Positions 33,295-42,324 of a stretch of DNA of 64,000 bases are shown here, in pieces. The DNA lies in NCBI GenBank assembly GCA_963812415.1, contig CAWEVH010000001.1:28414-92413 (forward strand), given 5' to 3'. Numbering within the stretch: position 1 is the stretch's first letter; the number at the start of each line of letters is the position of its first letter. Origin of the DNA: JACVRW01 sp963812415 (GTDB taxonomy: Bacteria; Actinomycetota; Thermoleophilia; Solirubrobacterales; Thermoleophilaceae). The notes under the pieces are model-generated. The model saw nothing but the letters and a program-made list of their open reading frames with translations. It had not been told where the DNA came from and searched no databases. The translations under genes and the position numbers were made by a program.

Positions 33295-35827
33295 TTAGCC
33301 AGGCCGCTCGAGGAGAGCGATGAATGTCGCGGAGCGCCAGCGAGCCGGCGCGAGCTGCAGCCGGCCGAACTGGTACAGGGCGAGCACACTGAGTGCGATG
33401 AGAAGCGCGTACAGCGCTCCTGAGATGGCGCCACCTGCGGGCGCCGTGAAGCTGCTGCCCGAGGGCGAGCCCGGAACCTGATCCTGCGGGCTCGGGTCCG
33501 CTGCGGGCGGAGCGGTGAAGGTCTGCGAGAGGGGCTGCGCCTGACCGATCGACGGGAGCCACGAGGCGCTGCCGAGCGTCTCCCAGAGGCCCTCACCGAG
33601 CGCTGAGGGCTCGTGGGACGCTGCGGGAGCGTCCGCCAGCGGGGCGGGGGCGTCGATGATCGTCGGAGCGGCGCCGGCGATCGGGGTGGCGGCCTCAGGG
33701 GCGCCGAAGATCGGGTCGGTCGGCGGGGTGCCGGCCTGGGGGGCGACCGCGTCCAGGACGGGGGCCGTCGGCGCGGCCACCGGATCGAGCGCCGGGGCGA
33801 CCGTGTCGAGCGACCGGGTCGGTCACCGTGTCGACCACCGGCAGCACCGTCTCGAGCACCGGGTCGACCGTCTCGGTCACCGTCTCGACCACCGGCAGCA
33901 CCGTGTCGAGCACCGGGTCGACCGTCTCGGTCACCGTCTCGACCACCGGCAGCACCGTGTCGAGCACCGGGTCGACCGTCTCGGTCACCGTCTCGACCAC
34001 CGGCAGCACCGTGTCGAGCACCGGGTCGACCGTCTCGGTCACCGTCTCGACCACCGGCAGCACCGTGTCGAGCACCGGGTCGACCGTCTCGGTCACCGTC
34101 TCGACCACCGGCAGCACCGTCTCGAGCACCGGGTCGACCGTCTCGGTCACCGTCTCGACCACCGGCAGCACCGTGTCGAGCACCGGGTCGACCGTCTCGG
34201 TCACCGTCTCGACCACCGGCAGCCACCGTCTCGAGCACCGGGTCGACCGTCTCGGTCACCGTCTCGACCACCGGCAGCCACCGTGTCGAGCACCGGGTCG
34301 ACCGTCTCGGTCACCGTCTCGACCACCGGCAGCACCGTGTCGAGCACCGGGTCGACCGTCTCGGTCACCGTCTCGACCACCGGCAGCACCGTGTCGAGCA
34401 CCGGGTCGACCGTCTCGGTCACCGTCTCGACCACCGGCAGCACCGTCTCGAGCACCGGGTCGACCGTCTCGGTCACCGTCTCGACCACCGGCAGCACCGT
34501 CTCGAGCACCGGGTCGACCGTCTCGGTCACCGTCTCGACCACCGGCAGCACCGTCTCGAGCACCGGGTCGACCGTCTCGGTCACCGTCTCGACCACCGGC
34601 AGCACCGTCTCGAGCACCGGGTCGACCGTCTCGGTCACCGTCTCGACCACCGGCAGCACCGTCTCGAGCACCGGGTCGACCGTCTCGGTCACCGTCTCGA
34701 CCACCGGCAGCACCGTCTCGAGCACCGGGTCGACCGTCTCGGTCACCGTCTCGACCACCGGCGCCACCGTCTCGAGCACCGGGTCGACCGTCTCGGTCAC
34801 CGTCTCGACCACCGGCACCACCGTCTCGAGCACCGGGTCGACCGTCTCGGTCACCGTCTCGACCACCGGCGCACCGTCTCGAGCACCGGGTCGACCGTCT
34901 CGGTCACCGTCTCGACCACCGGCGCCACCGTCTCGAGCACCGGGTCGACCGTCTCGGTCACCGTCTCGACCACCGGCGCCACCGTCTCGACCACCGGGTC
35001 GACCGCTCGAGCACCGGGTCGGTCACCTCGGTCACCGGATCGATCACCGGCGCCACCGTGTCGACCACCGGGGCGGTCTCCTCGACCACCGGATCCGTCA
35101 CCTCGGTCACCGGATCGAGCACCGGCGCTGCGGTGTCGAGCACCGGATCGCCGGCGTCGGCGATCTGGGTGATGGCGCCGGCGTCGAGGCCGGCGTCGCT
35201 CGTCGAGTCGGCGAGCGCCGCCGTCGTGTCCTCGACGGTCTGAGTCGCGGTGGTCCCGACCGCCGCCGTCGTGTCCTCGACGGCCTGCGTCGCGGTCGTC
35301 TCCACGGCCGCCGTCGTGTCCTCGGCCGGCGGCGTCGTCGTCGTGGTCTGGACGGCCGCCGTCGTGTCCTCGACGGCCTGCGTCGCGGTCGTCTCCACGG
35401 CCGCCGTCGTGTCCTCGGCCGGCGGCGTCGTCGTCGTGGTCTCCACGGCCGCCGTCGTGTCCTCGGCCGGCGGCGTCGTCGTCGTGGTCTGGACGGCCGC
35501 CGTCGTATCCTCGACGGCCTGCGTCGCGGTCGTCTCCACGGCCGCCGTCGTGTCCTCGACGGCCTGCGTCGCGGTCGTCTCAACGGCCGTCGTCGTGTCC
35601 TCCACGGGAGCCGTCACCGAACCGGTGTCGACCGCGCCGATGGACACTCCCGGCAGCTGTGCCGAGGCGGTCGGCGCAAGCATCAAGAGGAGGACGAGAA
35701 TCGTCAGCGGGAGGGTCGCGCGGAGTCTCAGCCGACGACGGGGCGACGGGCTAAATGACCCGCCGGGACCGGTCCGGGCGCCACCCAAAATGGCCTCCCG
35801 ACCGCCCGTCGTAGGACCCTCTGCCAT
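33295..35827 (-). CDS. surface repeat protein with signal peptide and C-terminal TM (frame broken at about 33810, 34217, 34276, 34869, 35007)
   Basis: About 840 residues when the frames are joined. The N-terminus has a basic stretch and signal helix (LPLTILVLLLMLAPTASAQ). A Thr/Ala region follows with about nine 15-16-residue units of the type VETTATQAVEDTTAA, then acidic spacers (DPVLDTAAPVLDPVTEVTDP). Next come 21 copies of an 18-residue unit, VVETVTETVDPVLETVLP. A Pro/Ala stalk and a C-terminal TM helix (SGALYALLIALSVLALYQFG) with a short basic tail end the protein. It probably spans the cell wall. Small indels in the repeat array shift the frame five times; they may be sequencing or assembly errors. 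No family recognised. Confidence 0.65.
33829..34997. repeat. 54-bp tandem repeat array, about 21 copies
   Basis: Head-to-tail units of 54 bp with no spacers, most differing by 0-2 bases (GTGTCG or GTCTCG, GGCAGC or GGCGCC). Each unit encodes 18 residues on the minus strand. Irregular units with a gained or lost base occur at about 34217, 34276 and 34869. The unit length is a multiple of three with no stop codon in several frames, which creates long spurious frames on the plus strand. Confidence 0.95.
35217..35600. repeat. 45/48-bp degenerate tandem repeat
   Basis: About nine units around GCCGCCGTCGTGTCCTCG, encoding V-E/Q-TTATQAVEDTTAA or the TTTTTPPAEDTTAA variant on the minus strand. Part of the same surface protein, upstream of the 54-bp array. 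Confidence 0.85.
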
Positions 35828-36116
35828 GCGGGTTGGCTACCCATTGCGTGCGTACGTCGCTCCTGTCCTAGCATCCCAAGCAAACAAAACATCCGCAATT
35901 TGCGGCTTTTTTCTGAATTCAAACTGCCCTCGGAGCGGGTTTCTCGCGCCTGGCATCGCCGAACCCGTGCGGTAGCTGCACCCGGAGATCCGGGGGCCGA
36001 GCGCCCAACCCATCAGGCGAACGTCGAGACCCAGCAGGCCGAGGACGACGGGCGGCGGCCGGGCCTTCGAAGCACCGTCCAGCGCGTCTCCGAATCGGCT
36101 TCGTTAGGTTGACCCG
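35828..36116. other. divergent intergenic region, promoter side of repeat protein
   Basis: 289 bp, locally AT-richer than the rest of the window. It contains CCGCAATTTGCGG followed by CTTTTTT (35893-35912), which on the + strand looks like a small intrinsic terminator although no + gene ends here. No riboswitch consensus was recognised. Confidence 0.4.
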
Positions 36117-36810
36117 ATGGCCGGATTGGTAGGGGTCATCTCCCACGATCGTCAGGTGCCCGTCCCCGCGAACGAGCTCGATGATCTGGTAACGGCTTAC
36201 CGCGATCTGCGGGGTGCCTCGGAGGTCTCGTCGATGTCCGCCGGAGGCTGGGCGGCGGCCGCGCGGATTGACGGAGACGTGCCCGGGACGGGTGACTCGG
36301 AAGGCGGTTCCTGGGTACTCGCGATCGGCCCCATCCGAGCCCCGGGGCGCCTCTGTCGAACCCCGATCAGCGACCTGGATGGCGCCTTCGCGGCGGTCCG
36401 ATACGACGCCGGCGCCGAGCGCGTGGCGGTGATCAGCGACCCCTTCGGCATGCAGGCGCTCTACACCGCCGAGCGCGACAGCCGCACCTACTTTTCGACC
36501 TGCGCAACGGCCCTCGCGCGGCACCTGAGAGCGCCCCTCGATCCGCTCGGATCGGCGCTCTTCCTGCGGGCCGGCTATCAGTTCGGCCCCCTCACGCATT
36601 GGACCGGCGTCGAGCGTCTCGGCCCGGCCGTCTCGCTCAGCTTCGACGGTGGGCGCCCGAGGCGCGACGTGTACCCGGGATCCCTCCGTGGGCGCGAGCG
36701 TGAGGCGCGTGACAATCGAACAGACGATCGACCACTGCGCGGAGGCTCTCCGGGAGACGGTGCGGGCGCACCTATCAGGCTGTGAGCGTCTATGGGCGGA
36801 CCTGACCGCT
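36117..36810 (+). pseudogene. asparagine synthetase-like N-terminal fragment, catalytic Cys absent
   Basis: The N-terminal Ntn-like domain begins MAGLVGVISHDRQ where glutaminase-active enzymes have MCGI, so the nucleophilic Cys2 is Ala. SDLDGAFAAVRYDAGAERVA, VISDPFGMQALYTAE and YFSTCATALARHL follow the AsnB pattern. A frame break near 36690 moves the protein into the next frame (VRRVTIEQTIDHCAEALRE, HLSGCERLWADLT), and similarity ends at about 36805, just before the expected GGFDS synthetase motif. The synthetase domain is gone; a convergent lipoprotein gene truncated at the same point abuts it, marking a deletion junction. Confidence 0.75.
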
Positions 36811-37341
36811 CGGCCTCGTCCGTCGTCAGCTTGATGACCTTCCACCGGGCGCCGGTGGGATCGGGCACCACGACCGCGCCGTGCGCGTCGGGGTCGGTGA
36901 GCGAGGAGTCGGCTCCCTGTGCGCCGCGGCTGGTACGGGGCCGCTCCCGGCCCAGGTCCGAAGACCGAGCCGTCGCAGCACCGCCGTCGTACGCACGAGC
37001 TCCGACGACTCGCTCACCTTCCCCTTGGCGCCTACGGCGCGTACCCCATCGACATATCTGATGCCGGCGAGACGGCGGCCTCGGTGTAGCCGGTGCACGA
37101 CGTCGTGGCGAGCCGCGTCCACGTGCCGCTACCCGAGGTGCTGCGCCAGATGTTGTAGCGCTCCACGCGGGCGTCGTCTCCACCCGGCTCCCAGCGCCAC
37201 CCGGCCCGGCTCCGGCGTGGCCGCCGGATCGAGCAGCGCCGGGGGCCGCCCACCATCCGGGTCGGGCGAGGAGTCGCCGCCGCAGGCGAGGCCGCCAAGT
37301 CCGAGGGCGAGGACGAGCATGTGGGCCAGCGAAGACCTCAC
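36808..37341 (-). pseudogene. lipoprotein with fibronectin type III-like domain, 3'-truncated and frame-broken
   Basis: GTG at 37341 (VRSSLAHMLVLALGLGGLAC) gives a lipoprotein signal with lipobox GLAC and a short acidic/Pro linker. After a break near 37193 an FN3-like domain appears (WEPGGDDARVERYNIWRSTS, GTWTRLATTSCTGYTEAAVS). It is broken again near 37070 (IRYVDGVRAVGAKGKVSESS) and 36935 (ADSSLTDPDAHGAVVVPD, RWKVIKLTTDEAERS). No stop follows before the junction with the asparagine synthetase fragment near 36805. The GTGA overlap with the ATP-grasp stop supports this start and the operon order. Probably once a surface-polysaccharide-linked lipoprotein. Confidence 0.6.
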
Positions 37342-38341
37342 GACGTCGCTCCCAGCGGATAGCGAAAACCGGGCGCGCCACGGCCGGCGCGGGTCGCTCG
37401 CCGAGCAGGACGCGGCACCAGGCGACCGCCAGCGGAGCGCCGGCGGCGGACGCCAGGGCGAGTGAGCCAAACGGCCTCGGGTTGAGGTCGACCGGCACCC
37501 ACTCGCCGTCCGGCGTTCCGATCAACTCGAGCTCGAACAGGCCCTGCCAGCCGAGGCCGGCCAGCAGGGCCTGCGTGGACCGCACGAGCCCGGGGGGCAG
37601 CGGTTCGGTCGTCGCGCAGCCGGCGTTGCCCGCCCTTGGCGGCCAGGTGCGCTCGTGGCGCGCCAGCGCCACGGCGTTCTTTCCGTGCTCCGTGAGCACG
37701 CCACCGAGCGACAGCACCTGTCCATCGAGGCGCTCCTGGACCAGGCACTGCGATCCGCAGTCGGAGACCAGCGCGGCCAGGGCCTGCTCGTCCGGGGCGA
37801 GGCGGGCGGAGCGCTGCCGCAGCGATCCGCCGGCGGCGAAGACGGTGCTCGCCGGCTTCACGTCCAGCGGGTAGCCGATCGAACGGCCGGCGCCGCGCGC
37901 CTCGTCGAGGGTCGCGCAGCTGATGCTGCGGGGCTGGGCGAAGCCGGCGCCGCGCGCGGCGGACGTGAGCCGGCGCTTGTCGAGCACCGCGTCGACGACG
38001 TCCTGCGAGGGAAGGCCGGTGCGGGTGAGCGAGGGCAGGTCGGTCCGGAAGCCGGAGATGGCCCGCAGCGCAGCGTCGCTTCCCGAAATCAGAATCGAGA
38101 AGCCGTCGCACTCCAGGATCCCCGCGAGCGTCTCGACGAACGCGCGCGGCTCCGCGCGCGGGTCGGGGGCGAGGTAGCGCCAGCTGGAGGCACGCGACCA
38201 GTGGGCCGCGGCCGTTCGCGCCTCGGCGACCGTCCCGACACGGAAGCCCGCAGCGGCGAACGTCCTCGCCGCCGCGAGCACACCGCGCGCGTTGCCGTCG
38301 GTCAGAAGGACTGAGCGGTGAGCGACCGGCGAGGCGTTCAC
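37338..38341 (-). CDS. ATP-grasp enzyme of a polysaccharide cluster (one frame break near 37368)
   Basis: About 333 residues: VLLTDGNARGVLAAARTFAA at the N-terminus, ISGSDAALRAISGF, LDKRRLTSAARGAGFAQP, YPLDVKPASTVF (ATP-binding Lys), CLVQERLDGQVLSLGG and FELELIGTPDGEWVPVDLNP (metal-binding E-x-N). Near the end, adding one G at about 37368 gives ARPGFRYPLGATS and a TGA at 37338 that overlaps the next GTG. Without it the frame runs on into antisense sequence. The GTG start at 38341 overlaps the deacetylase stop by 4 nt. The ligase product is unknown; carbamoyl-phosphate-synthase-like ATP-grasp proteins recur in actinobacterial EPS loci. Confidence 0.78.
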
Positions 38342-39102
38342 GGGCCCACCCGGGCGAATGCCTCCCGCGCCGCCGGGCCCGCGCCCGTACGCTGCATCAA
38401 GCGGCCGCTCCGTGACACCTTCATCCGGAAGCGCCTGAGGTTGTCCCCGCGGTAGACGCCGACTCGCGGCCACTCGAGCGAATGCGCCGGCCGCCTGCGC
38501 GCCGTGAGCGCCGCTCCCGTCTGGTATCCCGCCCGGCGCGCGGCGAGGACCACGTTGTCGTCCACGTCGCCATAGGGGTACGCGACCGTCGTGCAGTCCC
38601 GACCAAGTCGGTACTCGCACTCGAGGCGCGCGAGCGCGAGCTCGTAGTCCAGGGCCGTGGCGTCGATCGCCGTCAGGTACGGGTGGGTGAGGGTGTGCGA
38701 CCCAACCTCCCACCCCGCGGCGGCGAGCGCCGCCAGGTCGTCCCACGAGAGCGGTTCGAGCTCACCGCGATGCCTCGTGCCAAGCCACTGCCTGGTGCCA
38801 AGCCACGCCAGCGGGCGCCTGGCGCCGATGAGCGCGGCGGGTACGAAGATCGTCGCCGGCCATCCGAGCCGCGCGAGTACCGGGACGGCCTTCGACATCA
38901 CCGAGCTGTAGCCGTCGTCGAACGTCACAGCGACCCGCTTGCCCTCTCCCCTGTCCATCACGAGATCGCTGAACGTCACCCCGCGATAGCCGCGCTCGGA
39001 GAGCCAGCGCAGCTGCCGCTCGAAGCTGGCCGGCCTGACCGCGAGCACGGCAGGCCAGCTGTCGCTGAGCGCGTAATAGCAGAGCGCGAGGCGGTCGTTC
39101 AT
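38338..39102 (-). CDS. polysaccharide deacetylase (NodB homology)
   Basis: Carbohydrate esterase family 4-like protein of 254 residues. VAVTFDDGYSSVM carries the catalytic Asp and metal Asp, WEVGSHTLTHPYLT the two metal His, and VAYPYGDVDDNVV the Arg/Pro loop equivalent. No signal peptide is seen (starts MNDRLALCYYALSDSWPAVL), as in EPS-cluster deacetylases that act on lipid-linked sugars in the cytoplasm. The downstream ATP-grasp gene is coupled by 4-nt overlap. Confidence 0.9.
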   Translation of the reverse strand: MNDRLALCYYALSDSWPAVLAVRPASFERQLRWLSERGYRGVTFSDLVMDRGEGKRVAVTFDDGYSSVMSKAVPVLARLGWPATIFVPAALIGARRPLAWLGTRQWLGTRHRGELEPLSWDDLAALAAAGWEVGSHTLTHPYLTAIDATALDYELALARLECEYRLGRDCTTVAYPYGDVDDNVVLAARRAGYQTGAALTARRRPAHSLEWPRVGVYRGDNLRRFRMKVSRSGRLMQRTGAGPAAREAFARVGP

Positions 39103-39109
39103 CGCTCGC

Positions 39110-39190
39110 TTACTCGCTGCGCCGGCACAGCACGGCGATGGTCATGAGCAGGATCCGCAGGTCCAGGCGGAGCGACCAGTTCTCGCCGGG
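39110..39190 (-). pseudogene. C-terminal scrap of an EPS sugar transferase
   Basis: About 25 residues, GENWSLRLDLRILLMTIAVL then CRRSE and a stop at 39110. This is the characteristic end of polyprenyl-phosphate glycosylphosphotransferases (WbaP/EpsL type). The rest of the gene is missing upstream. The position directly before the deacetylase gene fits an eroded exopolysaccharide operon. Confidence 0.6.
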
Positions 39191-39377
39191 GCGATCTCGC
39201 CGTTCCCGGCTTGCGGATTGCGGGTGCCGCGGCCCGCCATGGCGGGCGACTGTGCCCTGAGCTCTGCTGCGGGTGGTGGCCCCACACCCCTGATACGACC
39301 CACCCCGTGTTTTCTTTCGGCACCGGGCACGTGGCGGATTCGCCCAGACAAATAGGTACAATCCGCGGACGGCCGGC
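39191..39377. promoter_or_regulatory. promoter region of the Mo-cofactor island
   Basis: Non-coding 187 bp. AGGTACAAT at about 39353-39361 gives a good -10 hexamer (TACAAT), 17-22 nt before the MobA start, implying a very short leader. No clear -35 was identified. Confidence 0.4.
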
Positions 39378-40262
39378 ATGCCCTCCGACGTCGAATCCCG
39401 CCGCCCCAGCGGCCCGCCGGCGGCGGCCGCCGGCATCGTGCTGGCCGGGGGCCGCTCGACCCGAATGGGCCGCCCCAAGGCCGGGCTCGAATGGCACGGC
39501 TCGACGCTGCTGCGGCGGGTGGCGGGCATCGTCGAGCGCGCCGTGGACGGCCCGGTCGTGGTGGTCAGGGCTCCCGGCCAGGACCTCCCCGAGCTGCCCG
39601 CGGCGGTCGAGCTGGCCGACGACGCCCACGAGGGACGGGGCCCGCTCGAGGGCCTCAAGGCCGGGCTTGCGGCCGTGGCGGGCCGCGCCGAGGCCGCCTA
39701 CGTCTCGTCCACCGACGTGCCGCTGCTGCACCCGGCGTTCATCCGAACCGTGCTCCATGCGCTCGAGCGGGAAGATGTGGAGGTGGCGCTTCCCGTGGCA
39801 CATGGCTTCCGGCACCCGCTCGCCGCCGCCTATCGCACGTCGCTGCTCGAGACGGTCGAGGAGCTGATCGCGGAGGACCGGATGCGGCCGGCGTTCCTGT
39901 TCGAGCGCTCGCGCGTCCGGGAGCTCGACGAACCCGCGCTGCTGCTCGACGCGGAGCTTCGCCGGGAGGACCCCGAGCTGCTCTCCCTGCTGAACGTCAA
40001 CGACCCGGACGAGTACGACCGGGCGCGCTCGCGCGCCGCGCCCGCCGTGACCGTGAGCCGCTTCGGCACGCTGGCCGGCCCGAGCCGCGAGCCCGTGCCG
40101 GTGCGAGCGGCGACGCTTGGAGCGGCGGCATCGGGCGCCGGCGTGACGCTCGACCGGCACGTGGTGGCCGCGCTGAACGGCGACCAGATCAGCCGCGACC
40201 CCGAGCTGCCGCTGGCGAGCGGCGACAAGGTGGCCTTCCTGGCCGCCGACGCGGGAGGCTGA
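39378..40262 (+). CDS. MobA nucleotidyltransferase fused to MoaD-like ubiquitin-fold domain ending in GG
   Basis: Residues 15-205 form a MobA-type guanylyltransferase (GIVLAGGRSTRMGRPKAGL, SSTDVPLLHPAFI, LPVAHGFRHPLAAAYR, LLNVNDPDEYDRA) that would attach GMP to molybdopterin. Residues about 220-294 form a beta-grasp MoaD/ThiS-like domain (VTVSRFGTLAG, VTLDRHVVAALNGDQIS, GDKVAFLAADAGG) with a genuine C-terminal Gly-Gly, the site MoeB adenylates and where sulfur is carried. If intact, one chain would join sulfur delivery and nucleotide attachment. The ATG at 39378 begins MPSDVESRR. It heads the aldehyde oxidoreductase/MoeA cluster. Confidence 0.88.
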   Translation: MPSDVESRRPSGPPAAAAGIVLAGGRSTRMGRPKAGLEWHGSTLLRRVAGIVERAVDGPVVVVRAPGQDLPELPAAVELADDAHEGRGPLEGLKAGLAAVAGRAEAAYVSSTDVPLLHPAFIRTVLHALEREDVEVALPVAHGFRHPLAAAYRTSLLETVEELIAEDRMRPAFLFERSRVRELDEPALLLDAELRREDPELLSLLNVNDPDEYDRARSRAAPAVTVSRFGTLAGPSREPVPVRAATLGAAASGAGVTLDRHVVAALNGDQISRDPELPLASGDKVAFLAADAGG

Positions 40263-40266
40263 GCAG

Positions 40267-42324
40267 GTGGCGGTGCCCGGCAGCGCCCAGCTCGTCACGG
40301 TCCCGCTCGAGGGCGAGCTCGGGGCGGCCGAGTCGGCTCTCATCGTTCGAGGCGATGCCAGGCCCTTCGCGCTTGCGGGCTCCTGGGCCGGCGGCGGCGC
40401 GATCGTCGGCTCCGAGCCGCTCTGCTCCGGGCGACCCGGGGACGACCCGTTCGAGCTCGTCACCCGCCAGCCGGACATGTCGGGCGCGGCAGGCGGCGAG
40501 GCCGTCGGCGGCGGCTGGTTCGGCTGGCTCGGCTTCGGCCTCGGCGCCCGTCTCGAGCCGGTGCCGCCGGCGCCGCCGCGTCCGGTCGCTCAGCCGCCCT
40601 TCGCGCTCGCTTTCTACGACCACGTGCTGCGACTCGACCCTGAGGGCCAGTGGTGGTTCGAGGCGCTCTGGAGCGACGAGCGGCAGGTCGAGCTCGAGCA
40701 GCGACTCGCGCTCCTTCGCCGCCGGCTCGCCGCGGGGGTCGAGCGGCTGCCGGCCCGGCTGGGCAAACTGCGGCCCGCGCCGCCGGCGGTGGACGGTCAC
40801 GTGACCGCCGTCGCCCGCTGCAAGGAGCGGATCGCGGCCGGCGAGATCTTCCAGGCGAACGTCTGCATGCGGCTGGAGGGCCGCGTCGAGGGAGGCGCCT
40901 TCGACCTGTTCGCCGCGGCCGCCGAGGAGCTCCGGCCCGCCTACGCGGGCGTCGTCGGCGGCGAGTGGGGCGCTGTCTGCAGCCTGTCGCCCGAGCTGTT
41001 CCTGCGCCGTCGCGGCCGCGAGGTCACGAGCGAGCCGATAAAGGGCACCGCGCCACTCGGGCCGGGCGGGGCGGAGCGGCTCGCGGGCTCGGCCAAGGAC
41101 CGCGCCGAGAACGTGATGATCGTCGACCTCATGCGCAACGACCTCGGGCGCGTCTGCGAATACGGATCGGTGCGCGTGGTCGCGCTGCACGAGCCGCGGC
41201 GGGCCCCGGGTGTCTGGCACCTGGTCTCGACGGTGGCGGGACGGCTCCGGGAGGGCGCCTCGGACGCCGACCTGCTGCGGGCGACGTTCCCGCCCGGGTC
41301 GGTGACCGGCGCCCCGAAGATCCAGGCGATGCGCGTGATCGCCGAGCTCGAGGCGACCGGTCGCGAGTCTTACACGGGCGCGCTCGGGTATGCGAGTCCT
41401 GTGGCAGGTCTCGAATTGAATGTGGCGATCAGGACGCTCGAGCTGCGCGGCGACCGGGTCTGGCTGGGCGTCGGCGGAGGCATCGTTGCCGACTCCGACC
41501 CGGCGCGCGAGCTGGAGGAGTGCTTCGTGAAGGCGCGCCCCGTGGTCGCGGCGGCCGGCGGGCGGATCGACGAGCCGCCGCCCGCGCGCCCGGCTCGAGT
41601 GCACGCCCTGCCGACGACCGCGCTCGCGGGGGGCGCAGATCGGCCCGACCCCGCGCACGGGGTGTTCTCGACCATGCTGGTGCGCGACGGCGCCGCGCTC
41701 GACGCCGACCGCCATCTGGACCGGCTCGCGCAGAGCATGAGCGCCGTGTACGGCGAACGGCTGCCCGCCGAGCTCGCCGGGCGGGTCCGCGAAGCGGCCG
41801 CGGGTCATCCGCTCGCCCGCCTGCGGGTGCTGGCCTCGGCGAGCGCGGCGCTGGAGCTCGACCTCCGCCCGCTGGCCGCGGAGCCGCGGCCGGCCGCCGT
41901 GACGCTCGCCCCGGCGGTGCTGCCAGGCGGGCTCGGAGCGCACAAATGGCGCGACCGCCGGCTGGTCGCCGAGCTCGAGCGCCGGCTGGGCGCACTGCCC
42001 CTGCTCGTGGACCTCGACGGCGACGTGCTCGAGGCGGCGATGGCGAACGTCTGGATCGTGGAGGACGGAGCCCTCGTGACGGCGCCGCTGGACGGACGGC
42101 TGCTGCCCGGCATCGTGCGCGAGCGTCTGCTCGCCTCGGCGCTCGACGCGCGCGAGGAGCGGATCGACCTGGGGCGCCTGGCGGCGGCGGACGAGATCTT
42201 CCTCACCTCGTCGGTGAGCGGCGTGACCCCGGCACGGCTCGAGGGCAGGCGGCGCAGCGGCGGCGAGACGGCCGCCCGGCTGCAGCGGCTGCTGCGCGAG
42301 CAGGCGGTGGGGAGCGCGCGGTGA
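40267..42324 (+). CDS. aminodeoxychorismate synthase component I / aminodeoxychorismate lyase fusion (PabB-PabC)
   Basis: The N-terminal 450 residues are a chorismate-binding PabB (IFQANVCMRLEGRV, SEPIKGTAPLG, MIVDLMRNDLGRVCE, FPPGSVTGAPKIQAM, GVGGGIVADSDP). Residues about 460-685 form a class IV PLP aminotransferase-fold lyase (GVFSTMLVRDGAALDADRHL, GAHKWRDRRL with the PLP Lys, EAAMANVWIVEDG, LLPGIVRERLL). Together they make p-aminobenzoate for folate. The GTG start at 40267 lies 4 nt after the MobA-MoaD stop, so the genes are probably one transcript. No pabA amidotransferase is nearby. Confidence 0.95.
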   Translation: MAVPGSAQLVTVPLEGELGAAESALIVRGDARPFALAGSWAGGGAIVGSEPLCSGRPGDDPFELVTRQPDMSGAAGGEAVGGGWFGWLGFGLGARLEPVPPAPPRPVAQPPFALAFYDHVLRLDPEGQWWFEALWSDERQVELEQRLALLRRRLAAGVERLPARLGKLRPAPPAVDGHVTAVARCKERIAAGEIFQANVCMRLEGRVEGGAFDLFAAAAEELRPAYAGVVGGEWGAVCSLSPELFLRRRGREVTSEPIKGTAPLGPGGAERLAGSAKDRAENVMIVDLMRNDLGRVCEYGSVRVVALHEPRRAPGVWHLVSTVAGRLREGASDADLLRATFPPGSVTGAPKIQAMRVIAELEATGRESYTGALGYASPVAGLELNVAIRTLELRGDRVWLGVGGGIVADSDPARELEECFVKARPVVAAAGGRIDEPPPARPARVHALPTTALAGGADRPDPAHGVFSTMLVRDGAALDADRHLDRLAQSMSAVYGERLPAELAGRVREAAAGHPLARLRVLASASAALELDLRPLAAEPRPAAVTLAPAVLPGGLGAHKWRDRRLVAELERRLGALPLLVDLDGDVLEAAMANVWIVEDGALVTAPLDGRLLPGIVRERLLASALDAREERIDLGRLAAADEIFLTSSVSGVTPARLEGRRRSGGETAARLQRLLREQAVGSAR

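Noticed and set aside
33829..34997. Possible CRISPR array
   Set aside because: Units are contiguous with no unique spacers and translate as an in-frame repeat protein; no cas genes are present.
33613..35758. Very long plus-strand frames rich in Ser/Thr (STVSVTVSTTG repeats)
   Set aside because: They arise because the 54-bp repeat is stop-free in several frames. The minus strand has a signal peptide, consistent repeat units and a C-terminal TM helix; the plus frames have none.
35893..35912. Hairpin plus T6 on the plus strand as an intrinsic terminator
   Set aside because: No plus-strand gene ends here. It lies in the promoter side of the minus-strand repeat gene, so termination is unsupported.
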